Positions 35,086 to 45,100 of a stretch of 64,000 bases of DNA are shown one piece after another. The position numbers and the translations under genes were made by a program. Origin of the DNA: Algoriphagus limi (GTDB taxonomy: Bacteria; Bacteroidota; Bacteroidia; Cytophagales; Cyclobacteriaceae); the NCBI RefSeq assembly GCF_024919275.1, contig NZ_JANWGH010000001.1:744001-808000 (forward strand), in the 5' to 3' direction. Within the stretch, counting starts at the first letter, position 1; each line of letters starts with the position of its first letter. The notes below the pieces were generated by a model. It was not told the DNA's origin and made no database searches. It saw only the letters and a list, made by a program, of their open reading frames with translations.

Positions 35086-36258
35086 TTAATAACTCCATTT
35101 AACTCTAAAATATGCTCTGTGAACAGCTCCTTTGAAAACTTCGTTTTGTTCTGCATAAAATGATTGCCAAAAAAAATCCAAATCTAAATTTGAAGCTAGA
35201 TTATACTGAAAATTCGGAAGAACTAATAATAGATTTGTTCCTGGTGAATAAATGGTAGAAAAACTGCCCGAAAACAATGGCGTAAATTGTTTTGAAGTAA
35301 TTATAGCTACATTCCATTTAGTTGGCATCAAATTTTGAGGTGTAAGTTCAAAGTCTGATAGATCCAATAAATTCAAAGGATTTGCTGTTCCAAGGCTATT
35401 CATTAAAAATCCAAGATTTATATACCAGCCTTTAGCAAATAAATAATCGGATTCCAGTGTTAAATTAATTTGGGAATTGTCTGCTTTATGGGCTGTGAAA
35501 AATTGTATTTCACCCTTAAATCCAAAATCTTTAATATTTCCTGACCATCCTGTACCTAGAGTTAATTTTTCTCGAAAAACTCCTGTAGAAAATTGAAAAT
35601 CATAATTCCATTTATTGGTGAAGTATTTTAGAGCTGCTACAATGTTTTCTTTTTCAGAAGATGTTGCTAGGGCAAACTGAATATTGCTCATTCCAGTGAA
35701 ATTATATTGGAATTTGATTGCATCACTCCCAGGTCTTTCCTCATAATCGAAATCCAAAAAATTATAGGTATTGAAGATGTCGTTAGGATTCCAAAGTGTG
35801 CTCATCCCCCAATTTATACGCTGTTTTCCGAGTCTAAAATCCCATTTATCTGCCCTATATTCCAGCCAAAGCCGATCAATATAGGTTTGCATTAGGACAT
35901 TACCCGAATTAAACCAGATTATGGAAGTATTGAGTCTGGCTTCCGAGTTGGTGATCAAGCTGGAATAATTCGGGGTATTTCGGATTTCCTCACCCCAAAA
36001 TATCCGGTTCCGAAATTCAGCTGCACCAGAAATTCGCTCACTAGGATTCCATTTGAAATTTAGACGATGATGAATCAGATTTCCATTAATGGACTCATCA
36101 AAATTTCCCGTAAAGGTTTTATTATTTAGGTATTTTAAATATCCACCAATCTCCCACTTCGGTGCTTTTTCGAGTTCCCATTCCTCTTCCTGTCCAAATA
36201 AAAAACCAGAGGACCCTACCACAATTAAATATAAGGTAAGTAGGAATTTGAATCTCAT
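35086..36258 (-). CDS. Outer-membrane beta-barrel protein (DUF1302/porin-like)
   Basis: 390 residues with signal peptide (1-23, ending FLFGQ). The mature part is a run of amphipathic strands with aromatic ends, finishing in AYFRVKWSY with a terminal aromatic, typical of an outer-membrane barrel. A segment KWDFRLGKQRINWGMSTLW followed by NPNDIFN is a recurrent feature of DUF1302-like proteins found beside MMPL or ABC exporters. No specific family is certain. It is the last gene of a five-gene operon, 3 nt after the ATPase gene, so it may form the outer-membrane end of that system. Confidence 0.7.
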   Translation of the reverse strand: MRFKFLLTLYLIVVGSSGFLFGQEEEWELEKAPKWEIGGYLKYLNNKTFTGNFDESINGNLIHHRLNFKWNPSERISGAAEFRNRIFWGEEIRNTPNYSSLITNSEARLNTSIIWFNSGNVLMQTYIDRLWLEYRADKWDFRLGKQRINWGMSTLWNPNDIFNTYNFLDFDYEERPGSDAIKFQYNFTGMSNIQFALATSSEKENIVAALKYFTNKWNYDFQFSTGVFREKLTLGTGWSGNIKDFGFKGEIQFFTAHKADNSQINLTLESDYLFAKGWYINLGFLMNSLGTANPLNLLDLSDFELTPQNLMPTKWNVAIITSKQFTPLFSGSFSTIYSPGTNLLLVLPNFQYNLASNLDLDFFWQSFYAEQNEVFKGAVHRAYFRVKWSY

Positions 36259-36261
36259 AAC

Positions 36262-36990
36262 TTACTCTTTATCAATAGGAATAAAATGTTCACCTGAAGT
36301 ATCAATAGCTCTTGTGTCGGAATGAACCTGTCCATCCACCAAGGTGATTACTCGCCTAGCTCTTTCAATTACCCTAGGATCGTGAGTTGAAAATATAAAA
36401 GTGATATTTTCTTCCTTATTCAGTTTGGCCATTATATCTAAAAGCTTGATAGCTGATTTGGAATCTAAATTGGCCGTTGGTTCGTCCGCTAGAATGAATT
36501 GAGGCTTGGATGCCAGTGCCCTAGCCACTGCGACTCTTTGCTGTTGTCCACCTGATAGTTGAGCCGGTCGGGTGTTCATTTTCTCTTCCAAACCGATTTC
36601 CTGAAATAAAATCTTTACCCGTTCATCTATCTCTGATTTGCTCCTATGCTGTAGTTGCATGATCAGTTCCACATTTTCCCGGGCGGTAAAAACTGGAATC
36701 AGGTTAAAGGATTGAAAAACAAAACCTATGTTCTTCAGGCGGAAATCAATCAAAGCATTTGGTCTCAAAGATGTAATATCCACTCCATTGATTAAAATAT
36801 TTCCCTTGTCTGGTTTGTCCAAACCTCCCAGCAAATTCAGAAGTGTAGTTTTTCCGGATCCGGAAGGGCCAACCAAAGCGGTGAACTCTCCCCTTTCCAA
36901 ATGCAAATGCACATCCCTAACCGCATAGATTGGGATGGTTTCCGGATTGAAGGTTTTGCTGATGTTATGTGCATCTATGACTGTATTCAT
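36262..36990 (-). CDS. ABC transporter ATP-binding protein (LolD/MacB type)
   Basis: 242 residues. Walker A GPSGSGKTT (about 40-48), Q-loop FVFQSFNLIPVF, signature LSGGQQQRVAVARAL, Walker B FILADEPT and H-loop FIFSTHD. The subfamily is that of LolD, MacB and FtsE, which pair with FtsX-fold permeases and perform mechanotransmission across the envelope rather than classical import. Its partners are the two permease genes directly upstream; gap 11 nt. Confidence 0.93.
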   Translation of the reverse strand: MNTVIDAHNISKTFNPETIPIYAVRDVHLHLERGEFTALVGPSGSGKTTLLNLLGGLDKPDKGNILINGVDITSLRPNALIDFRLKNIGFVFQSFNLIPVFTARENVELIMQLQHRSKSEIDERVKILFQEIGLEEKMNTRPAQLSGGQQQRVAVARALASKPQFILADEPTANLDSKSAIKLLDIMAKLNKEENITFIFSTHDPRVIERARRVITLVDGQVHSDTRAIDTSGEHFIPIDKE

Positions 36991-37001
36991 GGTTCTTAAT
37001 G

Positions 37002-38213
37002 TTATTGCCTCAAGGCATCTGCAGGTTGCAGTTTGATGGCTTTGATTGATGGAAAAATGGAAGAAAATAGAGCTGTACTTACGACTATCAGTAATACCGA
37101 AATCAAGTTTTCCAATGGGAATTCTGGGTAAATAATACTGGTGAATCCAAAACTGGACATAGCATCTTCGGAAAATGAGGATATATCAATTCCTGCTGTA
37201 GAATAGTGGTTTATTGAAATCCAACTCATTAAAATTCCCAAAGGAACCCCTATTAAGGTCAGAATGAAGGTTTCCCCCAAAATCAGGGAGAAGACCTTGA
37301 ACCTGTTCATGCCCAAAGCTGAAAGCATTCCAATTTCCCGGGTTCTTTCCAATACTGACATTAGCATAGTGTTGATAATTCCGAAGGCTAGAGCAATCAT
37401 GATAATGATGATGATGATAGTTGAATATTGATCGATTGTTCCTACCATCAAGTCAGTTTCAGGGGAATTTTCTCTCCATGTCTTCACGGAATATTCAGGA
37501 AACTGTGCCACGAGCTGAGTTTTTGTAGATTCCAAGTCCTCATCTTGATTCAGTAAAATGGCTACTTCATGACAGGTATCACCTAGGCCTAGGTAACCAT
37601 TGAGTCGTTCACGGTGAATGTAAACAAAGCGTTCATCCAATGAAGTATTGATCGTCTGATAAATCCCCGAGATACGAAATGCCCCTGAAATGACATTATT
37701 TTCCCTATCTGTGAAGGTTAAAACCAGTTTGGAACCAAGCTTGACCTTCATTTTGTCAGCTAGCTTTCTTCCGATAAGTATCCCGTTTTTTTTGGCGGGT
37801 TCGAGAGTCTCTCCTTCTATTATCTTATCATCGAGGGAGGAAACTACAGCCTCCTCCTCTACCCCAATTCCAAAAATCTGCACTCCTGCACTTCCCGTTG
37901 TTGTTGCTAACATTCCTTGGGAAATCGAACGGAAAGCAGCTTTTCGTATGCTTTGAACTTTGTTCAAGCTTTCCCTGATTCGATCCAATTCTAGAATAAA
38001 ATTAGGGTCATAATCCTGCTTGAATTCTGGATGATGGATTTGTAAATGCGCAACTTCCGTATCGATAACAACCCGGACTCTGGATCGCATCATCCCCTCA
38101 TAGAGGCCCATGACGAACAGTCCGGCAAACAAACCAATAGCTACGGAAGCCATAATGATGAGGCTTCTACTTTTGTGTCTCCAGACGTTTCGCCATGCAA
38201 ATTTCAGGTTCAT
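37002..38213 (-). CDS. FtsX/LolE-type ABC permease (second)
   Basis: 403 residues: one N-terminal membrane helix (KFAWRNVWRHKSRSLIIMASVAIG, about 3-26 with the coupling-helix arginines), a large periplasmic MacB-PCD-like domain (50-265) and three C-terminal helices in the FtsX fold (IALAFGIINTMLMSVLERTREIGMLSALG region). Typical LolC/LolE size and topology. It pairs with the ATPase downstream and the homologous permease upstream, giving a LolCDE-like heteromer. Confidence 0.9.
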   Translation of the reverse strand: MNLKFAWRNVWRHKSRSLIIMASVAIGLFAGLFVMGLYEGMMRSRVRVVIDTEVAHLQIHHPEFKQDYDPNFILELDRIRESLNKVQSIRKAAFRSISQGMLATTTGSAGVQIFGIGVEEEAVVSSLDDKIIEGETLEPAKKNGILIGRKLADKMKVKLGSKLVLTFTDRENNVISGAFRISGIYQTINTSLDERFVYIHRERLNGYLGLGDTCHEVAILLNQDEDLESTKTQLVAQFPEYSVKTWRENSPETDLMVGTIDQYSTIIIIIIMIALAFGIINTMLMSVLERTREIGMLSALGMNRFKVFSLILGETFILTLIGVPLGILMSWISINHYSTAGIDISSFSEDAMSSFGFTSIIYPEFPLENLISVLLIVVSTALFSSIFPSIKAIKLQPADALRQ

Positions 38214-38223
38214 AATAAGGCTT

Positions 38224-39441
38224 TTATTTTTTCATAGCCGTAACTGGGTTGATCTTGGCAATTTTCACCAAAGGATAAAGAGATAGGACCAATCCTAGAA
38301 TAAGAACCAAAACTCCTTGATTAAGGAAGATCTCAGGATTTGTGGAAGTAGGAAATATGGCTTCAAAACCAAATTCCTCATAAACTTCAGCTAGCTGACC
38401 TTTGAAGCGGATGGGATTTCTGTACAGATATACCACAATAGGAATACTGACCAAAATTCCTAATAAACACCCACTCAAAACCGTAAAAAGGGATTCCAGC
38501 ATCATGACTTGCATGAGTTTGAATTTCTTCATTCCAATAGCTATTAGCATACCCATTTCGTACTTTCTCTCCACCATCATCATGAGCAAGGTTCCAAAAA
38601 TTCCAAATGCTATCAGCATATAGAGAACCAATTGAATGATCACCATGCTCCCCTTGTCAGTTCGGATATGTTGCACTACCTCCGGCATCATTTCCTCCCA
38701 GGTCATTGTTTCATAAGTATCACCCAAGGAAGTTCTGATGTTTACTGCGGTTTGGTCTAGTTCATTGGTATTTTCCAAACCAATAACATATGAAGTCAGA
38801 CGGTTTTCGGCACTGAAAAGTACCTGAGCATTGCTCAAAGTCATGTATAGGGATTGGTTGTTCATTTCAGGTTGCCCAAAGCGTAAAATCCCTGTAATCG
38901 GATATTTTCCCACTGCCATTGCGCCATGATAGCCTTGACCTATAAGAACGATGGAATCATTCAGCTGGAGTTTTAGCCGATGTGCCAAACCTTCCCCAAG
39001 CATAATTCCTTCATCTCCATCTTTAAGGTAATTGCCTTCGGCTACCTTGTTTTTCAGTTGGGTGATTGCATCTTCCTTTTCGGGTAAAATACCAACCACC
39101 ATACAACCTTTTGTTAGGGTATCTGATGAGGCTAGGGCAAAGGATTCAAATCTTGGAGTTACAGCCTCAACATTGTCAATTTGAATAACCTGCTCTTGCA
39201 GTTCGGGTAAATTTTCAAATGTGTTTTCAAGGATCTGCTCATCCCAATATCCGCTCTTATGGACTTGAATGTAACCGGAATAGAAGCTCACCACATTTTT
39301 GATCAGGTTATCAAATACGCCTTCCTGAAGGCTGTTGGTAAGTACGGATAGAATCACAGAGAAAAATACAGCCGTAATAGTGATGGCCGTTCTGTTTCGG
39401 TTTCTCCACATATTTTTCCATGCCAGCTTAAGCAACCACAT
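38224..39441 (-). CDS. FtsX/LolC-type ABC permease (first)
   Basis: 405 residues with the same topology as its neighbour: N-terminal helix after LLKLAWKNMWRNRNRTAITI, a periplasmic domain (about 45-265) and a C-terminal FtsX domain with MMVERKYEMGMLIAIGMKKFKL. The two permeases are diverged paralogues, as LolC and LolE are. 10-nt gap to the second permease, 2-nt gap from the LolA-like gene: translational coupling is likely. Confidence 0.9.
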   Translation of the reverse strand: MWLLKLAWKNMWRNRNRTAITITAVFFSVILSVLTNSLQEGVFDNLIKNVVSFYSGYIQVHKSGYWDEQILENTFENLPELQEQVIQIDNVEAVTPRFESFALASSDTLTKGCMVVGILPEKEDAITQLKNKVAEGNYLKDGDEGIMLGEGLAHRLKLQLNDSIVLIGQGYHGAMAVGKYPITGILRFGQPEMNNQSLYMTLSNAQVLFSAENRLTSYVIGLENTNELDQTAVNIRTSLGDTYETMTWEEMMPEVVQHIRTDKGSMVIIQLVLYMLIAFGIFGTLLMMMVERKYEMGMLIAIGMKKFKLMQVMMLESLFTVLSGCLLGILVSIPIVVYLYRNPIRFKGQLAEVYEEFGFEAIFPTSTNPEIFLNQGVLVLILGLVLSLYPLVKIAKINPVTAMKK

Positions 39442-39443
39442 CT

Positions 39444-40196
39444 TTATCTGAGATTTCGCATCTGATTCATGGTGAAAAATCGATCTTCTATATTCCTGTC
39501 AAAAAGAATGCTTTTGTAAATAATCTCTGTTTTCTGGTTTTTCTTGTCCTCAGGGATCATTACAAATCGGGTGGGAATCAAGCGCCCATCCATTTCCTTG
39601 ACATCATATGCATACATGGTATTGACTAAATACCCATCTTCATCGTAAAACCTTGTATGCAGTTCCAAGAAATCTTTCTTGTCAATACAGACCACCAATT
39701 TTCCCCAGACCAATGCAGCTTCGGGTTTTGGGATCATTTCAATAAGATAAGCCTCTCGCTCATTGATTATCGTATCGCCCAAGATACTATGGGTATAATC
39801 CTCAAGAATGGAGGATTCTTTTACCAAATCATCGTTGGTGAAGTCAGTTCCCATCCAGGACTGATTCATCATAGAAGGTGGAAGTTTGATGGAGCGCTCC
39901 ACCGTAGGTAGCCAGTTCCAAACCTCCTTACTTCTTTTTAGGAAAACGATTCCCTTATCCTTTGCAGGAGACTGGATCAATATCATGGCATAATTGGTCC
40001 CTTTGATCCAGGTTTTCACTTCCATTTCCCTATTCCAGGTTGGACGGCTAGTTTTTATAACCATTTCTGCCATGGAAGTCTTTCCACGCATTTTTTCATC
40101 GGCTTTGCGGACGATTTCTTTGGCGTCTTGAGCCTGAATTGAAATAACTGAAAAGAAAAAAAGTATTACGGAAAACAAGAACTTAAGGAACTCCAT
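39444..40196 (-). CDS. LolA-like outer membrane lipoprotein-sorting protein
   Basis: 250 residues from ATG 40196, chosen because it begins a clean signal peptide (MEFLKFLFSVILFFFSVISI, cut after QAQ); two further in-frame ATGs lie upstream at 40229 and 40208. The mature protein has the LolA/LppX half-barrel pattern (KADEKMRGKTSMAEMVIKT, MEVKTWIKGTNYAMILIQSP, KEVWNWLPTVERSIKLPPSM, SWMGTDFTNDDLV), as in PF17131 proteins. There is no lipobox, so it is a soluble periplasmic carrier of a lipid-like cargo. Head of the operon with two permeases, an ATPase and an OMP. Confidence 0.85.
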   Translation of the reverse strand: MEFLKFLFSVILFFFSVISIQAQDAKEIVRKADEKMRGKTSMAEMVIKTSRPTWNREMEVKTWIKGTNYAMILIQSPAKDKGIVFLKRSKEVWNWLPTVERSIKLPPSMMNQSWMGTDFTNDDLVKESSILEDYTHSILGDTIINEREAYLIEMIPKPEAALVWGKLVVCIDKKDFLELHTRFYDEDGYLVNTMYAYDVKEMDGRLIPTRFVMIPEDKKNQKTEIIYKSILFDRNIEDRFFTMNQMRNLR

Positions 40197-40744
40197 GATT
40201 GATCTCATTATCAACCTTAAGTTATTCATTTTACACCACCCATTTTATGAGAGGAATACCTTCAAAAAATGATATTTATCATTCAAATAGAGCTATTAAA
40301 AAATGAAGTTTTCTTCCAAAAAATGAAGTATTTGAACATTTTAATGTAGGAAGGTTTGATTTTTTCTTTTGCTCCATTAATCTGAAAGCATATTTTACTT
40401 ACTCAATTTTGAACTGAATTTAACCTTGATATTTCACAAATCTTTTTGTCATTTAAGACGGGACCCAATTAAGTAAAGAGTCACAAACCTTAGATATTCA
40501 ACTGCAATTTCCCTTCTAGTAAAAGAAATTCTCCATTCGCTTTATTTTTCCTATTGTAGTAGTGTGGTTTTCTAATAAATATCAAGAATATAGCTTGAGA
40601 TTAAGAAAAATGAGGTTTTGTAGTACTACTTAGAAAGAAATGATGTAGTCACATTTTTTGATGATTCGGCTGTTTTCAAGTTCTTCATATCATCATAAAA
40701 TTCATTTACCCAAATAACCATTTTGTCTTTCGACTTAAACTGCC
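40197..40744. other. 548-bp divergent intergenic region
   Basis: No gene is supported here. It separates the minus-strand LolA-like operon from the plus-strand glucan cluster. Near the left end are a perfect palindrome and a 12-bp direct repeat (see 40268-40329). The rest is A/T-rich with no convincing TTG/TAnnTTTG promoter for the 40745 gene; the nearest is CAATTTTG at 40404, one mismatch. Confidence 0.6.
40268..40329 (-). promoter_or_regulatory. Operator-like palindrome and direct repeats upstream of the LolA-like operon
   Basis: AATGATA-TT-TATCATT (40268-40283) is a perfect palindrome. Next to it stands a weak minus-strand -7 box (CAAATAGA at 40284-40291 on the plus strand, one mismatch). 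AAAAAATGAAGT occurs at 40298-40309 and again at 40318-40329, a 20-bp period, upstream of that box in the operon's direction. Direct repeats two helical turns apart fit a tandem-binding activator such as a LytTR regulator; that link is inference. Confidence 0.45.
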
Positions 40745-42037
40745 ATGAAAAATTTCTTCCTAACGGCAATGATTCTATTTGCTGTATCTTGTTCAACTGA
40801 GAATCTAGATTACCAAGTATCCGTTTTTCATGACGATTCTGGAATGAAACTTCAAGTAAATAATGAAGACTTTTTTATAAATGGAATGAATTGGGACTAT
40901 TTTCCAATTGGTACTAATTACGAATATAATCTTTGGAATCAATCAGATGATTTTATAAAAAAAGCCCTTGACGATGAGATGTCCTTACTTCGAAACATGG
41001 GAGTCAATTCAGTAAGGATTTACACAGGAATTCCCCCAAAATGGATCACCTACATTTATAAAAATTATGGTATTTACACCATGTTAAATCACTCTTTTGG
41101 TAGGTATGGATTGACTGTAGATGGTGAATGGTTAACAAATACTGATTATTCAAACCCTAGAGTTAAAAATCTTCTATTAAAGGAAGTTACAGCATTGGTA
41201 AAGGAATATCGGGGCACTGAAGGCCTCCTACTCTACTTATTAGGAAATGAAAATAACTACGGATTATTTTGGGAAGGTGCTGAAACAGAGAATATTCCAG
41301 AAGAAGACTGGGAGTCGAAAGAAAGAGCTGTAGCCATGTATAAATTATTTAATGAGGCTGCTCTTGCCATGAAAAATTTTGATTCTAGAGTTCCGGTGGC
41401 AATCTGTAATGGCGACCTGCTATTTTTAGATATAATTAAAGAGGAATGCAAAGACATAGACATTTTTGGGACTAATATGTATCGAGGCGCTTCATTTGGA
41501 GATGCATTTGAAAGGGTCAAGAATGAATTAAATAAACCTATCTTATTTACAGAGTTTGGGACTGATGCTTTCAACGCAATTGAAAAGGTGGAAGACCAGA
41601 ATTCACAGTCATTTTTTATGGTGAGTAATTGGAAAGAAATCTATGAAAATGCTGCCGGATTGGGAAAGGCAGGTAATTCTATCGGAGGATACACTTTTCA
41701 GTTTAGTGATGGTTGGTGGAAGAACGGGCAAACTGCTGAGTTAGAAATCCATAATACGGAATCCACTTGGTCAAATGGAGGGTATTTTTATGATTTTGTG
41801 GAAGGAGAAAATAACATGAATGAGGAATGGTTTGGGATATGTGCCAAAGGAGAGACGACTTCAGATGGTCACTACATCTTATTTCCTCGAAAAGCTTATT
41901 ATATACTTAAAAAAGCTCATCAGTTTTACCCCTATGGCAGCGAAATAACACAAGATTCATTACAAAATCATTTTTCTACCATTTTACAAACTGTAGAAGT
42001 GGCCCAAGCCGACAGATATTTAAACTCCAGAAATTGA
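40745..42037 (+). CDS. Predicted lipoprotein glycoside hydrolase (clan GH-A TIM barrel)
   Basis: 430 residues with a lipoprotein-like signal (MKNFFLTAMILFAVSCS, Cys16). The body is a (beta/alpha)8-type hydrolase: FFINGMNWDYFPIGTNYEY near the start, likely acid/base Glu169 in LLGNENNYG and likely nucleophile Glu270 in FTEFGTD. The family is uncertain: GH2-type TIM barrels and beta-1,3-glucanosyltransferases share this layout. No C-terminal binding module. First gene of the glucan cluster; 88 nt to the phosphorylase-like gene. Its exposed position suggests trimming or transglycosylation of glucan in the periplasm or at the cell surface. Confidence 0.75.
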   Translation: MKNFFLTAMILFAVSCSTENLDYQVSVFHDDSGMKLQVNNEDFFINGMNWDYFPIGTNYEYNLWNQSDDFIKKALDDEMSLLRNMGVNSVRIYTGIPPKWITYIYKNYGIYTMLNHSFGRYGLTVDGEWLTNTDYSNPRVKNLLLKEVTALVKEYRGTEGLLLYLLGNENNYGLFWEGAETENIPEEDWESKERAVAMYKLFNEAALAMKNFDSRVPVAICNGDLLFLDIIKEECKDIDIFGTNMYRGASFGDAFERVKNELNKPILFTEFGTDAFNAIEKVEDQNSQSFFMVSNWKEIYENAAGLGKAGNSIGGYTFQFSDGWWKNGQTAELEIHNTESTWSNGGYFYDFVEGENNMNEEWFGICAKGETTSDGHYILFPRKAYYILKKAHQFYPYGSEITQDSLQNHFSTILQTVEVAQADRYLNSRN

Positions 42038-42125
42038 TTATTAATACAAACTGATAGGATTTTATAAATTGAGCTGAAAAATTCGCCTCTTTTTGGAATC
42101 TATTATTAAGACTTATTCCACCCAT

Positions 42126-45100
42126 ATGCAGGAAAAAATAACCGAACACAATAACCTTAATCAAGTGAAATTGGATTCAATTACTATAGGATCTGAGGAT
42201 TATTTGAAAATCACAGATTCAGATCAAATCCCTCCCTTTTTCATGAGTATTATTAGCCCGTCAAATCACTGGCTATTTATAGGAAGTAATGGAGGAATCA
42301 GTGCAGGTAGAAAGGATTCGGAAAGTGCGCTTTTCCCCTACTACACGGATGATAAAATCCTTGAGTCTTCTGAAAATACAGGTTCCAAGACGATTATCCG
42401 AGTCAAAAAAAATGGGGAAATCCATATTTGGGAGCCTTTTTCTATTCATTACGCCAATCTGTATACCCTAAAAAGAAATCTATATAAAAATCGATTTGGT
42501 AATAAAATCCTTTTCGAAGAAGAAAATCTTGACTTAAACCTCACCTTCCAATACCAATGGAGCAGCAGCGATCGATTTGGTTTTGTGAAAACAAGTAAGC
42601 TTTTCAATAGCTCTAATTCTAAAACCGATATTTCCATTTTGGATGGGATCCAAAATATCATGCCTTATGGTGTTGGAAGTGCCCTTCAGGGGATTCGAAG
42701 CAACCTAGTTGATGCCTATAAGCGAAATGAACTTGAGCCGGAAAGTGGAATTGGGATTTTTGCCTTAAGCGCCATTATCGTAGATAAAGCAGAGCCTAGC
42801 GAAGCCTTGAAGGCCAATATTGCTTGGTCACTTGGACTTGGTGATTCAAAACGTCTGGTATCCTCTTCACAATTGGATGCTTTTAGGAATGGGCACAATA
42901 TCGAGGAAGAAACAGATATAAAAGCCAGAAGAGGAGCTTATTTCGTTCAAGCTGATTTGGAATTGAATTCTGAGGAAACAAAGGAATGGATGATTCTAGC
43001 TGATGTGAATCAAAATGCTTCCCAGATTCGAGCATTGGCTCATAAGATCAAAACTGAAAAAGACTTGGTGAGTCTAGTCAAGGATGATATTGAGCTTGGG
43101 ACAAAGGAACTAATCAAACTCAATGCTGCTGCTGACGGCTTGCAGTTGACTGCTGATTGGTTGAAAGATACCCGCCACTTTGCCAATTCGATGTTTAACA
43201 TTATGCGAGGTGGCATTTTTGACCATAACTATCAAATCGAAAAAGCTGACCTAATAAGTAATATTCGAAATGCGAATAAGGAAGTTTTCTCCAGGCAAAA
43301 AAATAGTCTCAACTCCTTACCAGAACAATTTCCAGTTTCAGCTTTAAAAAAGCTTGCCGAGGAATCGAATGATCCGGATTTCAAAAGGCTTTGTTTGGAA
43401 TACCTTCCTTTGAAATTTAGCCGAAGACATGGTGACCCAAGCAGACCTTGGAATCATTTTTCCATAAACACCAAAAATGAAATCGACGGATCCAAAGTAT
43501 TGGATTATGCCGGTAACTGGAGAGATATTTTTCAGAATTGGGAGGCATTGGCTCTCTCCTATCCTGACTTCATTGAAGGAATGATATTTAAGTTCTTAAA
43601 TGCCTCAACCTTTGATGGTTATAATCCTTATCGGATTACTAAAAACGGCATTGATTGGGAAAGAATTGAAGCAGATGACCCTTGGTCATATATTGGTTAT
43701 TGGGGAGATCATCAGATTATCTATCTATTGAAATTTTTAGAATTTGCTGAAAATTACAATTCAGGTCTCCTGTCAAAATATTTCAATGAAGATGTTTTTG
43801 TTTACGCGAATGTGCCTTACAAAATCAAGCCTTATGAAGATATTCTAAAGAACCCAAAAGATACCATAGATTTTGATCACGAACTGGATCAGACTATTCA
43901 GAAAAGATGGTCCTCACTAGGTGCCGATGCTGCTTTGCTAACCAATCAGAGTGGAGCGATACATCGAGTTAATTTTATAGAAAAAATTCTTGCATCCGTT
44001 CTAGCGAAAGTATCCAATTTCATTCCCGAAGGAGGAATTTGGATGAATACCCAAAGACCGGAATGGAATGATGCGAATAATGCGCTTGTAGGCAATGGCG
44101 TGTCAATGGTAACGCTTTACTATTTGAGACGCTTTTTTGACTTTTTCCAGAAAGAATTAAGAGAAAGCCCAATTTCAGAAGTCAAAGTTTCTGAAGAGTT
44201 GTTGGAGTTTTTCTTAGAAACATATCATGCGCTGCAGTCACATGAATCTTTGCTTTCAGGGAAATTTAGCGATAAAGACAGAAAGACCGTCTTGGATTCT
44301 TTAGGCATGCCAGCTAGTAAGTACCGGTCAAAAATCTACCTAAACTCATTCAGCAGTGAGCGAAAAGCGGTTTCTATTCAGGATTTGAAAGACTTTTCAG
44401 CTCTTTGTTTGAGGTATTTGGAACATACCATAAAGGCAAACAAGCGGGAAGACAACCTTTATCATGCTTACAACCTAATGACTGTAGAAAACGATGATGA
44501 GGTGTCAGTTTCATATCTCAGTGAGATGCTTGAAGGTCAGGTTGCGGTACTTAGTTCGGGTTACTTGACCTCCGAAGAAGTAGTTTCTACACTAGATAGT
44601 CTTAGGTCCAGTAAGTTGTACCGAGAAGACCAAAACAGCTATTTACTTTATCCAAATAAGGAATTACCAGGGTTTTTGGAGAAAAACAATGTCCCAAAAG
44701 CAGATGTCATTCAATCTACTCTTTTGACTCAATTAGTGGAAAAAGGAGACAAAAGTATTATCGAAAAAGATATCAATGGTGATTTTCATTTTAATGGAAA
44801 TTTCAAAAATGCCTCTGATTTAGCTACTACTTTGGATTCCTTGGATTCTGTCGATTATTCTGTTTCACAACAAGAGAAAAAAGCAATTCTTAGAACCTTT
44901 GAAAAAGTCTTTAATCACAAAGCATTCACTGGTAGGTCTGGAACTTTCTATGGTTATGAAGGCCTTGGATCCATCTACTGGCACATGGTTTCCAAGCTTC
45001 AATTGGCAGTAGAGGAATGTTGTGTAAAGGCATTCAAGGAAAATGCATCAAAGGTGATTTTGGACAAGCTTATTGCTCATTATTATGAAATTAATGAAGG

